Of a DNA stretch of 64,000 bases, positions 23,593-34,900 are shown piece by piece (the first letter of the stretch is position 1; the number at the start of each line of letters is the position of its first letter). The position numbers and the translations under genes were made by a program. The notes below the pieces were generated by a model. The model was given only the letters and a program-made list of their open reading frames with translations, ran no database searches and was not told the origin of the DNA. This DNA comes from Lutjanus erythropterus (lineage: Eukaryota > Chordata > Actinopteri > Lutjaniformes > Lutjanidae), in assembly GCA_020091685.1 (NCBI GenBank), contig CM034599.1, positions 2,387,641 through 2,451,640 on the forward strand, given 5' to 3'.

Positions 23593-26310
23593 TCAGTTGA
23601 CACAGTGGACTTTGGGATCCAGGCTCTTGTTGTCGGGGTTGTACGTGGTCTGAGCGAAGCAGTGAGCCGCCACACGATCACACTCACACACAGCAGCCTG
23701 GCACTTATTGTTGGTGGCTGCAGAGACAGAGACGAGTCAGAAAAAATGAATGATAGCTGCTCAGTAATAACTAAACATGAGGCAGACAGTGAAGTTACAG
23801 ACATTAAATGCAGAGAATGCTCCACTGTTCTATGAGAGCATTTGTCTGTTCTGTAGGTACATCTACTGTTTAAATACACACAGGGTACAGAACACTACAC
23901 CCATTCTAAAGAATTGAGACAAATCAATAATAATAAATTAGAAAAATAAAATAAATATATGAAATTTATGTATATATGAAATATGTGCTGTTATAATCAA
24001 CTTTGATTTAAAATCTTAAAATTTTCCCCCTTTAGAGTTGTGTTCCAAATTTCTGTCACTGCTTTCAGATTGTTACAAAATCGTGATTTAATCAGGCATA
24101 AAAGGGGTCAGCTATACCCTAAGGACCCCTGTCTCACTTCCTGGTTTAAAAAAGGTGGGAACACTGCTCAAGCACCGGTAAACTTACTATTTTCAGACAA
24201 ATTAGTTAAATAATATTTCTATCAGATGTGTCTCAACCATAACATGTCGACTCTGAAGCCCTTCTGCATCAAATCTAAATAAGAATTATGGTTTGTTTTT
24301 ATTAACATTAAGAGAACTCTGAGCAACTTTAAAAAATAAAGTGGCTGCTCACTATGACTCTGCTGTGAAATGAAAACATGGAACATTTTGTCGACTCTAT
24401 AAAACGTCAACTCAGTCAGATTTTCCATCTGATGTCGCTGATGTCCACATTTAATAAAACATTTAATCACTTGGAGTGCAGCCTGTTATGAGCTTTAATG
24501 GCCAAGAGTTTGATGTTTTCCAGCATAATTTAAGAGAAAAAATCAAAACCCCCTCAAAATACAGTTTTGTCCCCATTCTAAAAAAAAAAATGTAATAAAA
24601 TTTGAAGAAATTGTTCTGCTATGACAGGCAACCACATACCACTGTCTGATATAATGATAAACTAAATAACTAAACCTCTCCTCCAGATGTGTTTTAAAAT
24701 ACTCTGCTGTAATCAATAAAAAAAACATCTTCTCCCTGAGTGAGAAGCTCTGGATCTGCACGCAGCCCACCACCGCTGCTCGCCCGTGTGACAGAGAGAT
24801 CATTATCAACACGAGTCCAACACGAGTTGTGCACCAAAATCAGCAGACATATCAGAATGTTAAGTATATTTAGCATCTTTTATTTGTTCATCTTGTTTGT
24901 CATCTTGGATCTATTAAACAGACGTAAAGATCAGAGTTGCTCACCTTTCACAAATATCAGATAAGTTTTCTTGCTTCCGGGTTTACTTCTGCAGAATGTG
25001 ACCCACTGAATATATACAGTAGTGTTTTTCCCAACTGTGAGTTCCTACGCAGCCAATAGACTTACACTGTGATGACATCACAGGTTTTTAAATGGCTTCT
25101 CTCGGCTCGAGGAAAGTTTAACAAATAAATAAAAAATTCTAATAGAGAGGAAAATGCTGAAAATGAAAAAAGGAAATGTTTCCCTGCAATACTGCAAGTG
25201 GCCACTGGGAAATTTGGAAGCAAGGCTGAGTAGCAAAGCCCTGTGTGGGTTCTGTCTGGGCAGTTTGGTTAGATGTAGGCAACAAAACTACCCTACTAGG
25301 TTTAGGTAAACATCTGATCTTGGGTTACGTTGCCTTGCGTTATGTTACATTGCGTTAAGTTGTGTTGTGTTGCGTTATGTTGCTTTGTGCTACGTTGCTT
25401 TGCGGTATGTTGTGTTTCAGTATGTCGTGTTGCGGTATGTCATGTTGCGGTATGTCGAGTTGCGGTATGTCATGTTGCAGTATGTCATGTTGCAGTATGT
25501 CATGTTGCAGTATGTCGTGTTGCAGTATGTCGTGTTGCGGTATGTCGTGTTGCGGTATGTCGTGTTGCAGTACGTTGTATTGTGGTATGACACTTAAAAC
25601 TTCAAATAAGTCAACGGTGACTTCTGATTTCTCACGGGACACCAACCTCAGTCTCTTGAAATCCTGTTTGCGTTTTTGGAAATGGGAGCAGCTGACATGA
25701 CCAAATGAATCTGTACTGTGTCAAAGCATCACTGTTTAATCTTACCTGAGCAGGTCACCTGCTGGTTTGAACAGGTGAAATCATAAACGAGAACATAAGG
25801 AAGGTCAGCAATAGCTGTGCATCCAGGAGCCTTTCTGCTGGCTTCATAGCATTTGTCATGAACTTTACAGCACCTGAGAATAAAAAGGGAGAAAAAGGTT
25901 CATGTTTGAGAAAACCCCACGTTTCTTTTTAAAATGGTGACTGGAAAAAAAAGTCTCTTTCTTACATGTCCACGTCATCCCGAGGGGTTCCCCGCCCCCC
26001 GAAACCGCACCAGCAGCCGTAGTCGTTGTACTTTAAAGGGTTAACACCAGGCTGAGCACACTGGATCAGGTTCCCAAACTGCCACAAGGCTTTGGGTGCT
26101 GCGCTGACCACACAGGCTGGACAGGAAGACACATAAAAAAGACACAGGAGGAAAGGAACTTCCTAACAATGATACTGTACACAGGAGTGATGGATTTAAA
26201 AAGTAATAAAGATCATTTCACAAACATACAGAAGCGTTATGCACAATAAGTGTTACTTCATTATTCTCACCAGTGAGCAGCAGCAGCAGCAGAGGAGCGG
26301 TCACATTCAT
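23593..26310 (-). CDS. pla2g1b: Secreted phospholipase A2 group IB-like (pancreatic type), minus-strand copy
   Basis: A calcium-dependent secreted enzyme that cleaves the sn-2 ester of phospholipids, mainly in digestion. Exons in transcript order are 26310-26271, 26116-25966, 25873-25746 and 23717-23593, 444 nt or 147 residues. MNVTAPLLLLLL starts a clear signal peptide. The calcium loop is YGCWCGFGGRGTP and the catalytic helix CCKVHDKCY carries the His-Asp pair; CECDR supplies the second active-site Asp. I count 14 cysteines in the mature part, the full set for seven disulfides. A Met stands where most relatives have Lys or Arg before CC. A TATAAG box on the minus strand (26351-26356) lies 41-46 bp before the ATG. 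Intron 3 (about 2 kb) holds a 15-bp minisatellite. The product name is sure; the paralogue assignment within group IB is not. Confidence 0.9.
25395..25590. repeat. 15-bp minisatellite (GTTGCGGTATGTCGT type)
   Basis: About 13 tandem copies of a 15-bp unit, varying mainly at two positions (GCG/GCA and CGT/CAT), with looser degenerate copies upstream from about 25325. Because 15 is a multiple of three, it opens repetitive reading frames in several frames on both strands, none of them real. It lies in intron 3 of the minus-strand phospholipase gene. Confidence 0.9.
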
Positions 26311-26350
26311 GGCTGCAGTCAGGGAAACATGGATGTCAGTGCAGCCTGTT

Positions 26351-26356
26351 CTTATA
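26351..26356 (-). promoter_or_regulatory. TATA box of the minus-strand phospholipase A2 gene
   Basis: TATAAG on the minus strand, 41-46 bp upstream of the start codon. The divergent partner gene has the same hexamer at a similar distance. Confidence 0.6.
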
Positions 26357-26359
26357 GGA

Positions 26360-27820
26360 CAGGAGAGATAAGACGGAAACAAGAGGGTGGGAACTTTAAG
26401 TGACGGGTTCCTTCAGTGGAATTTCTACTTAAGAGCATCCCTTAACCACAATCAGTATTTAACACTGTCAGTTACAAGTGTGAGAGTTTGTAAGACCAGA
26501 CGACTGAAAGCTCAAACTTTATCATCACTTTTATTTCATATTTTATATATTTCATAACCTCCATCAGTGCCCTACGCTGCCTTACAAAGACAGAAAGCAG
26601 TAACAGATGGATATGATGTAATTCTTCTTACTGAACGCACTTTACCACAAAAAATTATTGATGTAAACCTTTGGAAAAACTTTACAGAAAACAGACTTGA
26701 GAAACATGCAGTATTAACAAACACTTGACAGACACTAGTGATGTGAAGTGCTTCTAAACAGTTCTTTATTACTTTAATTTTTTTTTAATCTAGCAAAAGT
26801 TGTAATTTAATAACGTGTAACTGATAAAAGCCTATTAAAATGTGTATGAAGTGTCCTGGTTTTCTGTTCTACATGGAAACTTCAGGTTAAATCCTTGTTT
26901 CCTCTTGTCAGTAAGTTTTCAGGTAAATTCAGCAGGATGAGACATCCACAACATGATGAGACAAACTCTTCAAGACTCCACATTTTGGACTCATTCACCC
27001 TCACAGGTTAATCAGTAGTTTATACATTGATATAGTTTCTTTTGATCTTTTAAATTTCCAAATCAATTCCCAGATCTATTTGTTCTTTTCTTTCCATTCA
27101 CTCTGTGCTCATTTGGGTTTGCATTTTCCTTCTTTAAATAGAATTTAAAATAACTTTCCAACACACAGCTGTGTAAACAGCTTGCACTCGCCCGAGTTCC
27201 CACGACTTTCCACTGCACATTACACAAGCTGGGTGTTATATGTTAAAGGGATAGTTCAGAGTTTTTTGAAGTGTGGCTGTATGAGGTTTTTATCTGTGGT
27301 CGGTGTGTTACCTTCCGTAGAGTTTGGAGAAGCAGCAGGAGCACCGGTGTAGGAAGCTAAGTGATGTTCTGCTTTGGACAGGGTCAGCAGCAACACATAT
27401 TACAATTTTGTCTATGGAGTTTGGTTGGCAGTTTCTTAACATAGCATACACTTAAACTGATATTGATTTTTAGCAGTGTGCTTCCAACACCAGAACTCCT
27501 GCTGCTTCTCCAAACTGAGGGCATGTCGACCGCCATCTACTGTAGGTAATACACTGACTCTATCTCACACAACCTCACTTCAAAAACTCTGAACTGTACC
27601 TTTAACACTAAAGGTAACAATATATATAACACAACAGAACACAAATAATAACCCAAATATGTATGTAAAAGCATCAGTCTGTGTATATATGTGCAGTATG
27701 TATGTTTTGTGTATGTTTTTGTGCTCTACATGTGTACATACATTCATGTTGCATAATGTATAGAGTGACAGATTGGATGACTCCTGGCGATTGGCCAGAA
27801 GGGACCCCCTCTCAAGGTCA
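26360..27820. other. Shared intergenic region between the divergent phospholipase genes
   Basis: About 1.5 kb between the two TATA boxes. It contains one TTAA-type repeat (27243-27608) and AT-rich sequence. Minus-strand TTCCCACC near 26390 resembles the RBPJ half of a pancreatic PTF1 site, but no paired E-box was confirmed. Confidence 0.45.
27243..27608. mobile_element. TTAA-flanked foldback element, copy 3
   Basis: Left end TTAAAGGGATAGTTCAGAG and right end CTCTGAACTGTACCTTTAA are inverted repeats with few mismatches, followed inward by matching TTTTTTGAAGTG and CACTTCAAAAA. The interior has GGAGAAGCAGCAGGAG and its inverted mate CTCCTGCTGCTTCTCC, so it can fold nearly end to end. It lies just upstream of the plus-strand phospholipase promoter. 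Confidence 0.7.
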
Positions 27821-27828
27821 GCGGTCAA

Positions 27829-27834
27829 TATAAG
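27829..27834 (+). promoter_or_regulatory. TATA box of the plus-strand phospholipase A2 gene
   Basis: TATAAG 36-41 bp upstream of the ATG at 27870, giving a short 5' UTR. A CACCTG E-box follows at about 27860. Confidence 0.6.
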
Positions 27835-27869
27835 CCTTCAGCTTTACGCTCCACACTTTCACCTGGAAG

Positions 27870-30169
27870 ATGCATCTGACTCACTGCCTCCTCATCCTCT
27901 TCATCAGCCTCCCAGCCTGTGAGTACCCACAAGTCTCTGCTCTCATTATATTCATTTGAAATAATTTAAACTAGGGTTGCCAATTGTAAGCTCTTTCTTT
28001 AGTTGATCATTGGTAAAAAAAATTAATGATCAGGTAATCGATTAATCATACTTACAAAATCTTCAAATTGTTCCATATACCAAACAATACCACATGCAAT
28101 TTTTCCTCCTCAGTCAACAATCCTGGAAGAACGCCTTCCCCTAAAAAAAGGTTCTTTGGATGAAAAGGGTTCTGGATGGAAACCTTGGTCTTAAAAAGAA
28201 CCAAAGGGTTCTTCAGAAGCAAACAAGCGAACCACAGCCCTTCAGGAAGAACCCTTTTGGAACTTTTCTGTCTAAGAGTGTAGCCTATAAAATACTGTAT
28301 ATAAAGAGCTACATCTTTCGGACATTTACTTGACAGTAGATTGATTAACTTTAATTATTGATAAAATTCTTAATGACCGATTAATTGGTTATTGATTAAC
28401 TGTTATCATCACTAGTTTAAACCAGGTGACAGAGTTTTTTCATGCCTGGTTTTGATTTCCTGTGCTGTTTTGAGCTGTGAGCTGGTTCCATTGTGTCTCA
28501 CAGCGTTGGGTTATCGAGCTGTGTGGCAGTTCAGGTCCATGATCCTCTGCACCGTCCCTGACAGCTGGCCCGTGCTGGACTACGCTGACTACGGCTGCTA
28601 CTGTGGGCTGGGAGGCTCCGGCACACCTGTCGATGAGCTGGACAGGTAACACACTGTTACATGATCTGCAAGTCCCAAAACCCAAAGATCAATTCACCCA
28701 AATCACAATAGTCGAGTCAGTTTTATGTGCAAAGGTTAAATATTTAACTTTCTGAGACTCCCTGCAGCCACTCAGAGACAATGGAGTTTTATTTGAGCTG
28801 TTCAAAACTTGTGAAAGTTTCATAGAGAGTATTTGTTCAGCAAATAACAGTTCTGGTACCACTGCATTTTTATCTTTCTTGATTTGGATTAACTGAAAGA
28901 GCTAAAAAAAAAAAAAAAAAAAAGGACTCAATTAATCAGTAAGTCAGCCACCAAAAATCTGTGACCAGAACTTCACTGGTTCCACTTTCTTAAATGAGAA
29001 TATTTACTAGTTTTCCCATTTCTATGATAGCAAATTGAATTTGTCTGACAACATTATGGAGAGGATGCCCACATGTTAAAGAGTAGGACCCTTTTTGTTC
29101 AACCAGAAACAGATGTTATATCCTCTCTTTAAAGCCACCAAACTCCATTGACAAAAACAGTCAACAACAACAACAACAACCCCTGTGTTCTGCAAGGTAA
29201 AATTACTGTTTTTGTCAACAGAGTTTGGTTAAACAAAAAGGATCTTATTCTCTCTTTTAAAACTCTCTCGTAAACTGAAGCTATGATGAAACTGAACCTC
29301 AGCAGCAGCAGGTGTTTTTCTTCATCTTGACATATAGAAGCTGCTGTAATGTTCTTCACGCTCTGCGCAGATGCTGTCAGGTCCACGACAAGTGTTACCG
29401 TGACGCCATGCAGCATGACGACTGCTGGCCCATCCTGGACAACCCCTACACTGAATTATACAGCTACAGATGTGACAAGGCCCGCAGGACAGTCACCTGT
29501 CTGAGTGAGTGTTCACGTTTTCAGTTGTTACACAACATTAAATTTTAGATTTTCAACTTCTGTGAATCAATTCTTAACAAATAATAATGTGGATAATTGA
29601 TAAAAACAGAAGCCCTGTTCACACCTCATATTAACATGCAGCGTGGGCGACCCAGTCACAAGTGGACGGCTCTGTGTGCGTCAGTTGGTGCTACAAGTCC
29701 ATCCCTAATGACCTGTTTTACAGGAAACACGTAACCAATAAGCACTTCGCTGGGCATTTCATGGTAACTTTAAGTATCAGCTAAAGTCATCTGTCCATCA
29801 GGAAACCTCATAAATCACAGAGAGATGAGAAAGAAAAGCCTCAAAGCACAAAGGTACATGGTCGAGTACATGCCAGGCAAATGGTTTGAGCAATCAGATC
29901 ACGCCGTGTCCTGCTGGTCATTCACACTTGAATTTAGCTCTGTCCACTTGTGATGACCTCATCACCACAGATGCATGTTAACACCGGTGTAAACAGGGTT
30001 CGTGTGTCCTCTTCTCCATCACTCTGCTGCTGATCTCTTCTGCCATTCAGACGACAACAACCCCTGTGAGAAGTTCATCTGTGAGTGCGACAGGAAGGCG
30101 GCCATGTGTTTCGCCAAAGCAGGTTATAATGAAGGAAACGCTCACCTCCCCGCCAGCCACTGCAAATGA
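27870..30169 (+). CDS. pla2g1b: Secreted phospholipase A2 group IB-like (pancreatic type), plus-strand copy
   Basis: Exons are 27870-27918, 28504-28645, 29371-29504 and 30051-30169, 444 nt or 147 residues, the same length and intron phases as the divergent copy. The signal peptide starts [14 protein letters not shown]. The mature part opens [10 protein letters not shown], close to mammalian PLA2G1B. The calcium loop is [13 protein letters not shown], followed by VDELDR, and the catalytic motif CCQVHDKCY is intact, as is CECDR. Fourteen cysteines are present. The segment after the helix, [12 protein letters not shown], fits mammalian PLA2G1B well, so this is the more canonical of the two. AATAAA lies at 30218-30223. 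Intron 1 holds a GAACC-rich repeat. It is a secreted digestive enzyme, not evidently altered toward another role. Confidence 0.93.
27965..28415. repeat. Dispersed GAACC/AAGGGTTCTT-rich repeat, copy 2
   Basis: Border TTGATCATTGGTAAAA (about 28001), a core with GGTTCTTTGGATGAAAAGGG and AACCAAAGGGTTCTTCAGAA, and a mirrored AT-rich end with TAATGACCGATTAATTGG. It shares order and words with the copies near 3345 and 34255. It sits in intron 1 of the plus-strand phospholipase gene; both ends carry CTAG next to TTTAAA, which may be a target duplication. Confidence 0.6.
28750..29300. repeat. Repeat-derived sequence with inverted CAAACTCCATTGACAAAAACAG blocks
   Basis: CCAAACTCCATTGACAAAAA near 29147 and TTTGTCAACAGAGTTTGGTT near 29213 form an inverted pair around an AAC-repeat. 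The same words occur in the element at 22546 and in AAAATTACTG/GTAAAATGACTG phrases near 5578. This is a remnant of a dispersed repeat in intron 2 of the plus-strand phospholipase gene. Confidence 0.45.
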
Positions 30170-30239
30170 GACGAGGGACGCAGCGAGAAAAGAGAGTGTG
30201 TGTCTTTATTTAAAATCAATAAAGGAGGACAAGTTGTTG

Positions 30240-31050
30240 CTGTATTTATCATTTTATTGTCCAACAAAATCCTCACACAGTTTATATGAGCCATTCTGCT
30301 GAACTGGTGCTGTCCCAAAAACAAAATTTAAAAAACATTGAAGAGTATAATTCTTATATATTTACTAAGATCTTTCTGTTATCTATTGAAACCCAAAATA
30401 ATATTTGATATATCAGTAAGCTTAATATATATAAAATCATCATCTGTCTCTCTCTGGGGGGTGGCTGTCTCAAACCCCACCCCTAAATTTCAGCTCAAAT
30501 TATTTTTGGAAATTTGTTTTAAAAATATCTTTTTTTGGTGTTTTTGCAAGTTGAAAATACAACGAACAAATGCAACAACGTTATTGTAGTGTTTGGTTCA
30601 GTGTATATTAAAACTAATCAATCCTACATCATTATAATGCCTTTTAAAGAAAAATGTAATTAAAAATACAATTAATCTTAAAGATTACACTTAGAAAAAA
30701 AGTTAAAATTATAGTTTATTAATTAACCTGTGAAAAAATTTTAAATATTTATACAATGTAGATGTAAACAATATTTTTTATAGGTCGATAAGAGCCTTCT
30801 TATTATGACATTTATAACTGTGTTTGATAGTGATAAATTTTGGGAAAATATTCTGAAACTATCTGAAAATAAGCAGTACGATTACTAGAAATTTGTACCT
30901 TAGATGTTATAGAATTTACAAACATAAAAGGCCCATATATGAGAAACATTTGGCCCTTTTTATGATGTGCTCTCATAATTACGACTTGATATTAAAAAAA
31001 AACATCATTTCCATCATCATATCAGGTCTGTCATGTCGGTGAGGTCTGCT
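30240..31050. other. Gap between phospholipase A2 and lectin genes
   Basis: AT-rich convergent intergenic DNA with no exon. A plus-strand TTTATT at 30715-30720 (minus AATAAA) could end the lectin transcript. Confidence 0.5.
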
Positions 31051-31053
31051 CTC

Positions 31054-33189
31054 TCACGCTCTCATCTCGCAGATGTAGCGGTACGACAGGCTGCAGTCTG
31101 AGTCGTTCCACAGCTTGCGTTTGCGTTTCTCAGAGCCGTGAATCTGCCCACAGTCCTCTCCGTTCTCTCTGTAGTCCCAGTCGTCAGGCTGACCTTCATC
31201 CCAGAACCTTAACACAAACACAAATGGTACACGTGGTGCAACGTATCAAAAGAACCACAACCAGTTCTTTTTGCTTTTAGACATTTTTTTTCATAGGTTC
31301 ATGTTCCTCTTACGTTTGCATTGAATTGAAGTTTGTTCCATCCACCCAGCTCCAGTGTCCCTCATGTGCTCGCTCAACAAGTCCAATCCAATAGTTGTAC
31401 TGGATTTCAACTATTTTAGAAATGAAGTCCTAGAAACAAAAAAAAAAGCAGCATGTTACAGTTGTTTTTATTTCGTTACATCTTGTATGTCATTTTTGTC
31501 TTGCTACGTCTTTTTATATTGTTTTTTGACTTTTAAATAAAAGTAAAAGTATCTAAATATATATAAAAGTAAAAAATACCCCTTTCAAGTATATTTTTAC
31601 TGGCTGTGTCTGTGCAAAGCTAACTGAACCTCACCTTTTCTCCAAGCTTGAGTCTCCGTGTTTCATTTTGTTACATCTTATATGAATTTTTTGTCTCATT
31701 TTGTCTTTTACCTTATTTTTATCCACTCTTTTACATATTTTTTGTCTTATCATGTCTTTTACGTATTTTTTTGTTTTGTTGTGTTACATCTTGTTATATA
31801 CATATGTTGTTACATAATTTTCATCATCTTTTAAGTACAGATACCTGAATATTATCTTAACTACAGTAACAAGGTATTTGTACTGAGTCACTTTCCACCT
31901 CAACGTTTACAGGACGTTAAAGACGTAACATTACAAAAAGACATAACAAGATGGAAAAAAGACGTAACGTGACAAAATAGATGTAACAAGACGTTCACTT
32001 TTACTTGAAGTTGAATCAGTTCTTCTACTTTCACCACAGTCATTTTTACACAAGTTTCTGTACTTGTACTTAAGTAAAAACTGTATGTACTTTGTGGTTA
32101 AGTACCTCTTACAGTCCCACTTCAAATAATCTGAACTATTCCTTTAAGTCTTTTAGTTCTGTATGTCTGCACTTCATACACTGGATCCTTACGCTTACTT
32201 AAAATACATGGAATCAAACTGGTGTAAACCTTACCAGTTCGGCCACAGAATTGAAAACCAGCAGGTGAGCCCCGTGTGTGATGCACTGCTGCTCGGCTCG
32301 GTGCCAGGTGAGGACAGCTTTGGACACCAGGTAACAACTCCCCTCGTAGGAGACCCATCCTTCCCTGCATGTTCCTGGAGGGAGGGCAGTTTAAAAAAAA
32401 AGTCAAGAGGAACCATTTAGGAAAAAAACAAAAACACTGAATTCTTATTTTATTTATTTTAAGGTGTTCAATGTTTACCTCTAACAGGGGTAATTCTCTC
32501 TACGGGGACGTCCACCACAGGTGCAGCACCTGTAGTTTGGAAAAATAACATAAAACAAAAAGAGGACATCAGCTGTACGGCTGCATCATTACATCCAGAC
32601 ATGGACAGATTATGAGACAATATGCACCACAGAGTGTGGTTGTGATCACTTTGTGTCTCTTTGTGGTCATTTTTGTGTCTCCTTGTGTCTGTGTCCCTTC
32701 AGGGGGACATTATGTCTCCATCAGTAATCCATACATGCTGACCTGCGGTGGATGATGATGTCAGCGTGTGGCTGATTCTCCCAAGGTGAATTTTGACGTC
32801 ACTGATGTCCTTGTTTAACTGGGTGACTTTGAGATAGAAAAAAATGTTATATAATATATTTAAAAAAAAAAAAAGATTTGAATTAGCAAAATGAAAACTT
32901 AATTAAAACAAATCAGCTTTGAATTCATACATCTGATCCCAGTGACCATCAGCAGGACTAAGAGCAGCAGCACCAGGACTCCATACAGGACGTAAACCAC
33001 GATCCTCCTCATACCTGCAGTATGAACATCAACATATGACTTTTCACAGTTTAAAGTGACACCTGAATCTTTTAAATCCAAATATAAGCGGCATGTTTTA
33101 CCTGTCTGTGGAGTCATTCTGGGGTCTGAGACCGAGCCGATAGTAGAGCTGATATCAGATGACTCAAACTGGTGATACTGAGAGTCCAT
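31054..33189 (-). CDS. Type II membrane C-type lectin, galactose-type site (ASGPR/CD209-like)
   Basis: Exons in transcript order are 33189-33102, 33014-32931, 32826-32743, 32529-32479, 32374-32235, 31429-31314 and 31207-31054, 717 nt or 238 residues. The cytoplasmic tail begins MDSQYHQF, a YxxF endocytosis motif as in asialoglycoprotein receptors. One membrane span follows (YVLYGVLVLLLLVLLMVTGI), then a short stalk (KDISDVKIHLGRIS). The lectin domain runs from TCREGWVSYEGSCY through NYWIGL and GHWSWVDGT to DEGQPDDWD, WNDSDC and YRYICEMRA at the end. QPD predicts galactose/GalNAc specificity and WND supplies calcium ligands; conserved cysteines are present. An in-frame upstream exon could extend the tail (see 33701-33749). 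Family is certain; orthology to a named mammalian gene is not, because fish have many such genes. Confidence 0.85.
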
Positions 33190-33700
33190 TACTGAAAAAG
33201 ATCACATTCTGTTGGAAACTTTTTTAATGCAATTAAATTTAAAAAAGATATTTCCCACATATTACTTTCATTTGGAATATGAGTAAGAAAAGCTGGTAGC
33301 TGATAAGAATCATATTCAGTTCATACAGTTGTCATTTTGGGTTCAATGGCAAGTAAGAGGTCAACTAAATCCGCTTTGTTTGTTTTCAAGCCAAATATGT
33401 TAACTATTAACGGCTCGATGCATAAAAAAGACAAATCTGCTATAATATAATGTATAATATACACACATATGTTCAAAGATATGCAGCTTATTTTACTGAA
33501 AGCATCACTAAATTTAAATTGTGATATAAAAGCATTGTCTTTATTAATAACTGGATGATTCAGTGCGTAAATTAGTGGATGACTGGTGTCATTTGCACAT
33601 GCATGACACTGATTAATGCACATTTCTACATGTTTCTATAAGTGTTGAAAAGAATAATTGCAAAAGCATTTCAAGAACAAGAGGGAGATTTATCACTTAC

Positions 33701-33749
33701 CTTCATCAACCAGAATATCTGTGAATTTCTCCAGTTGGACTCTGACCAT
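33701..33749 (-). CDS. Possible alternative first coding exon of the C-type lectin
   Basis: On the minus strand an ATG at 33749-33747 opens 49 nt (MVRVQLEKFTDILVDE plus one base) ending in a consensus GTAAGT donor. Splicing to the acceptor TTTTTCAG just before 33191 continues in frame through Val into the MDSQYHQF start, adding 17 residues. If it is only a 5' UTR exon, the downstream Met is the start. Sequence alone cannot decide. Confidence 0.4.
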
Positions 33750-33843
33750 GAGATCACAGAAAGTCCTCCCCTTTAAAGAGAAACGCTTCTGAATTTCATC
33801 TACAGATTTTTTTTTTTTTTAACATGCCTGCAATTATTTTGTT

Positions 33844-33849
33844 TAGTAT

Positions 33850-33897
<48 letters not shown>

Positions 33898-33915
33898 TAT
33901 TATTATTATTATTAT
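33844..33915. repeat. (TTA)n microsatellite
   Basis: Nearly pure TTA/ATT trinucleotide repeat of about 23 units with one break at about 33893, upstream of the lectin gene. Confidence 0.9.
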
Positions 33916-34254
33916 GTACTGTTTCATCATCTCATAATTTCATTCAAAGACTGACTGTCCCCTCACTGACTGTTTATTTGAATCCGTTTACAGACCTGGA
34001 AAAGTAAACTATACAGAAAAAGCAAAAAAATTTATCCCATAGAGTCATCTCATGACCTATCATGTGTGATCTGCCTCACAGGTTGGAAAACATTTCTTTA
34101 GAATATCCTTGACACATCTTATCTCCCTGCATATCACTCAAACTGGAACTGCTAAAGTAAAACAAGCAAAATACTTTAGCAGAACATCACACTCTTAGGC
34201 TCCTCTGTGACCCTGTACCTGGTGAGGCTTTTATACCTAAAAAGAGCAAATTTC

Positions 34255-34900
34255 AAATTGTTTGCTCTTTCCTTAATCGATCATTGGTAAAATTAACGAT
34301 CATATAATTGATTAATCATACTTACAAAATCTTAAAAATGTTGCATGTACCAAACAATACCAAATGCATTTTTTGCTCCTCAATCAAAGTTTTATTTCCA
34401 CAGCAACATGTTCCACGTTCTCTGACAGCGTTACATACACCCTTAGAAATAAAGTTGCTGACTAGAACCATAAAGGGTTCTTCAGCTTGCCCCCATAGAA
34501 GAACCATTTTTGGTTCCCGTTTGAACTTTTTAGAAAAGTTCACTCAGAACCCTTTCAAAGAGTTCTACTGAGAACCCAACATAAAGGATTATATCTAGAA
34601 TGACCTGTGAAAGGTTTCACCTGGAACCCCCGTGAGAGGTTCTAGAGAGAACTCTTTTATGGTGCAATGTTCCACTTAGAACCCTCTCTGGAGATCCAGA
34701 ATCTTTCCTTCCTTCTAAGGGTTTTATCCAGAACACATTCAGGATGTTCTACCGAGAACATTTTTATATTCCAAGGGTTTTATCTAGAACACAATCTTAC
34801 ATTGTTGTACAAAGAATCCTTGACAAACCCTTGATGAAAGAGTTCCTCAAGGATTTCAACAATGCCTGAAGAACTCTTTCTTCTGAAAAAGGTTGTTTGA
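34255..34900. repeat. Dispersed GAACC-rich repeat, copy 3 (longest)
   Basis: Opens with TTAATCGATCATTGGTAAAA and CAATCAAAGTTTTATTTCCA, as at 3345. The core then runs about 400 bp with repeated AGAACC, GGGTTCT and CTAGAAC words at loose intervals. It fills most of the gap between the lectin and cox6a1. Confidence 0.6.

Noticed and set aside
25330-25700. Several overlapping repetitive reading frames (VCHVAVCRVA and HDIPQHDILQ types), also looking array-like as in a CRISPR.
   Set aside because: They come from a 15-bp tandem minisatellite with no spacers; unit length divisible by three opens all frames.
31355-31848. Hydrophobic plus-strand frames near the lectin gene.
   Set aside because: Opposite strand of the lectin exon at 31314-31429 and of a (TTTTGTC)-rich intron; simple composition explains the hydrophobicity.
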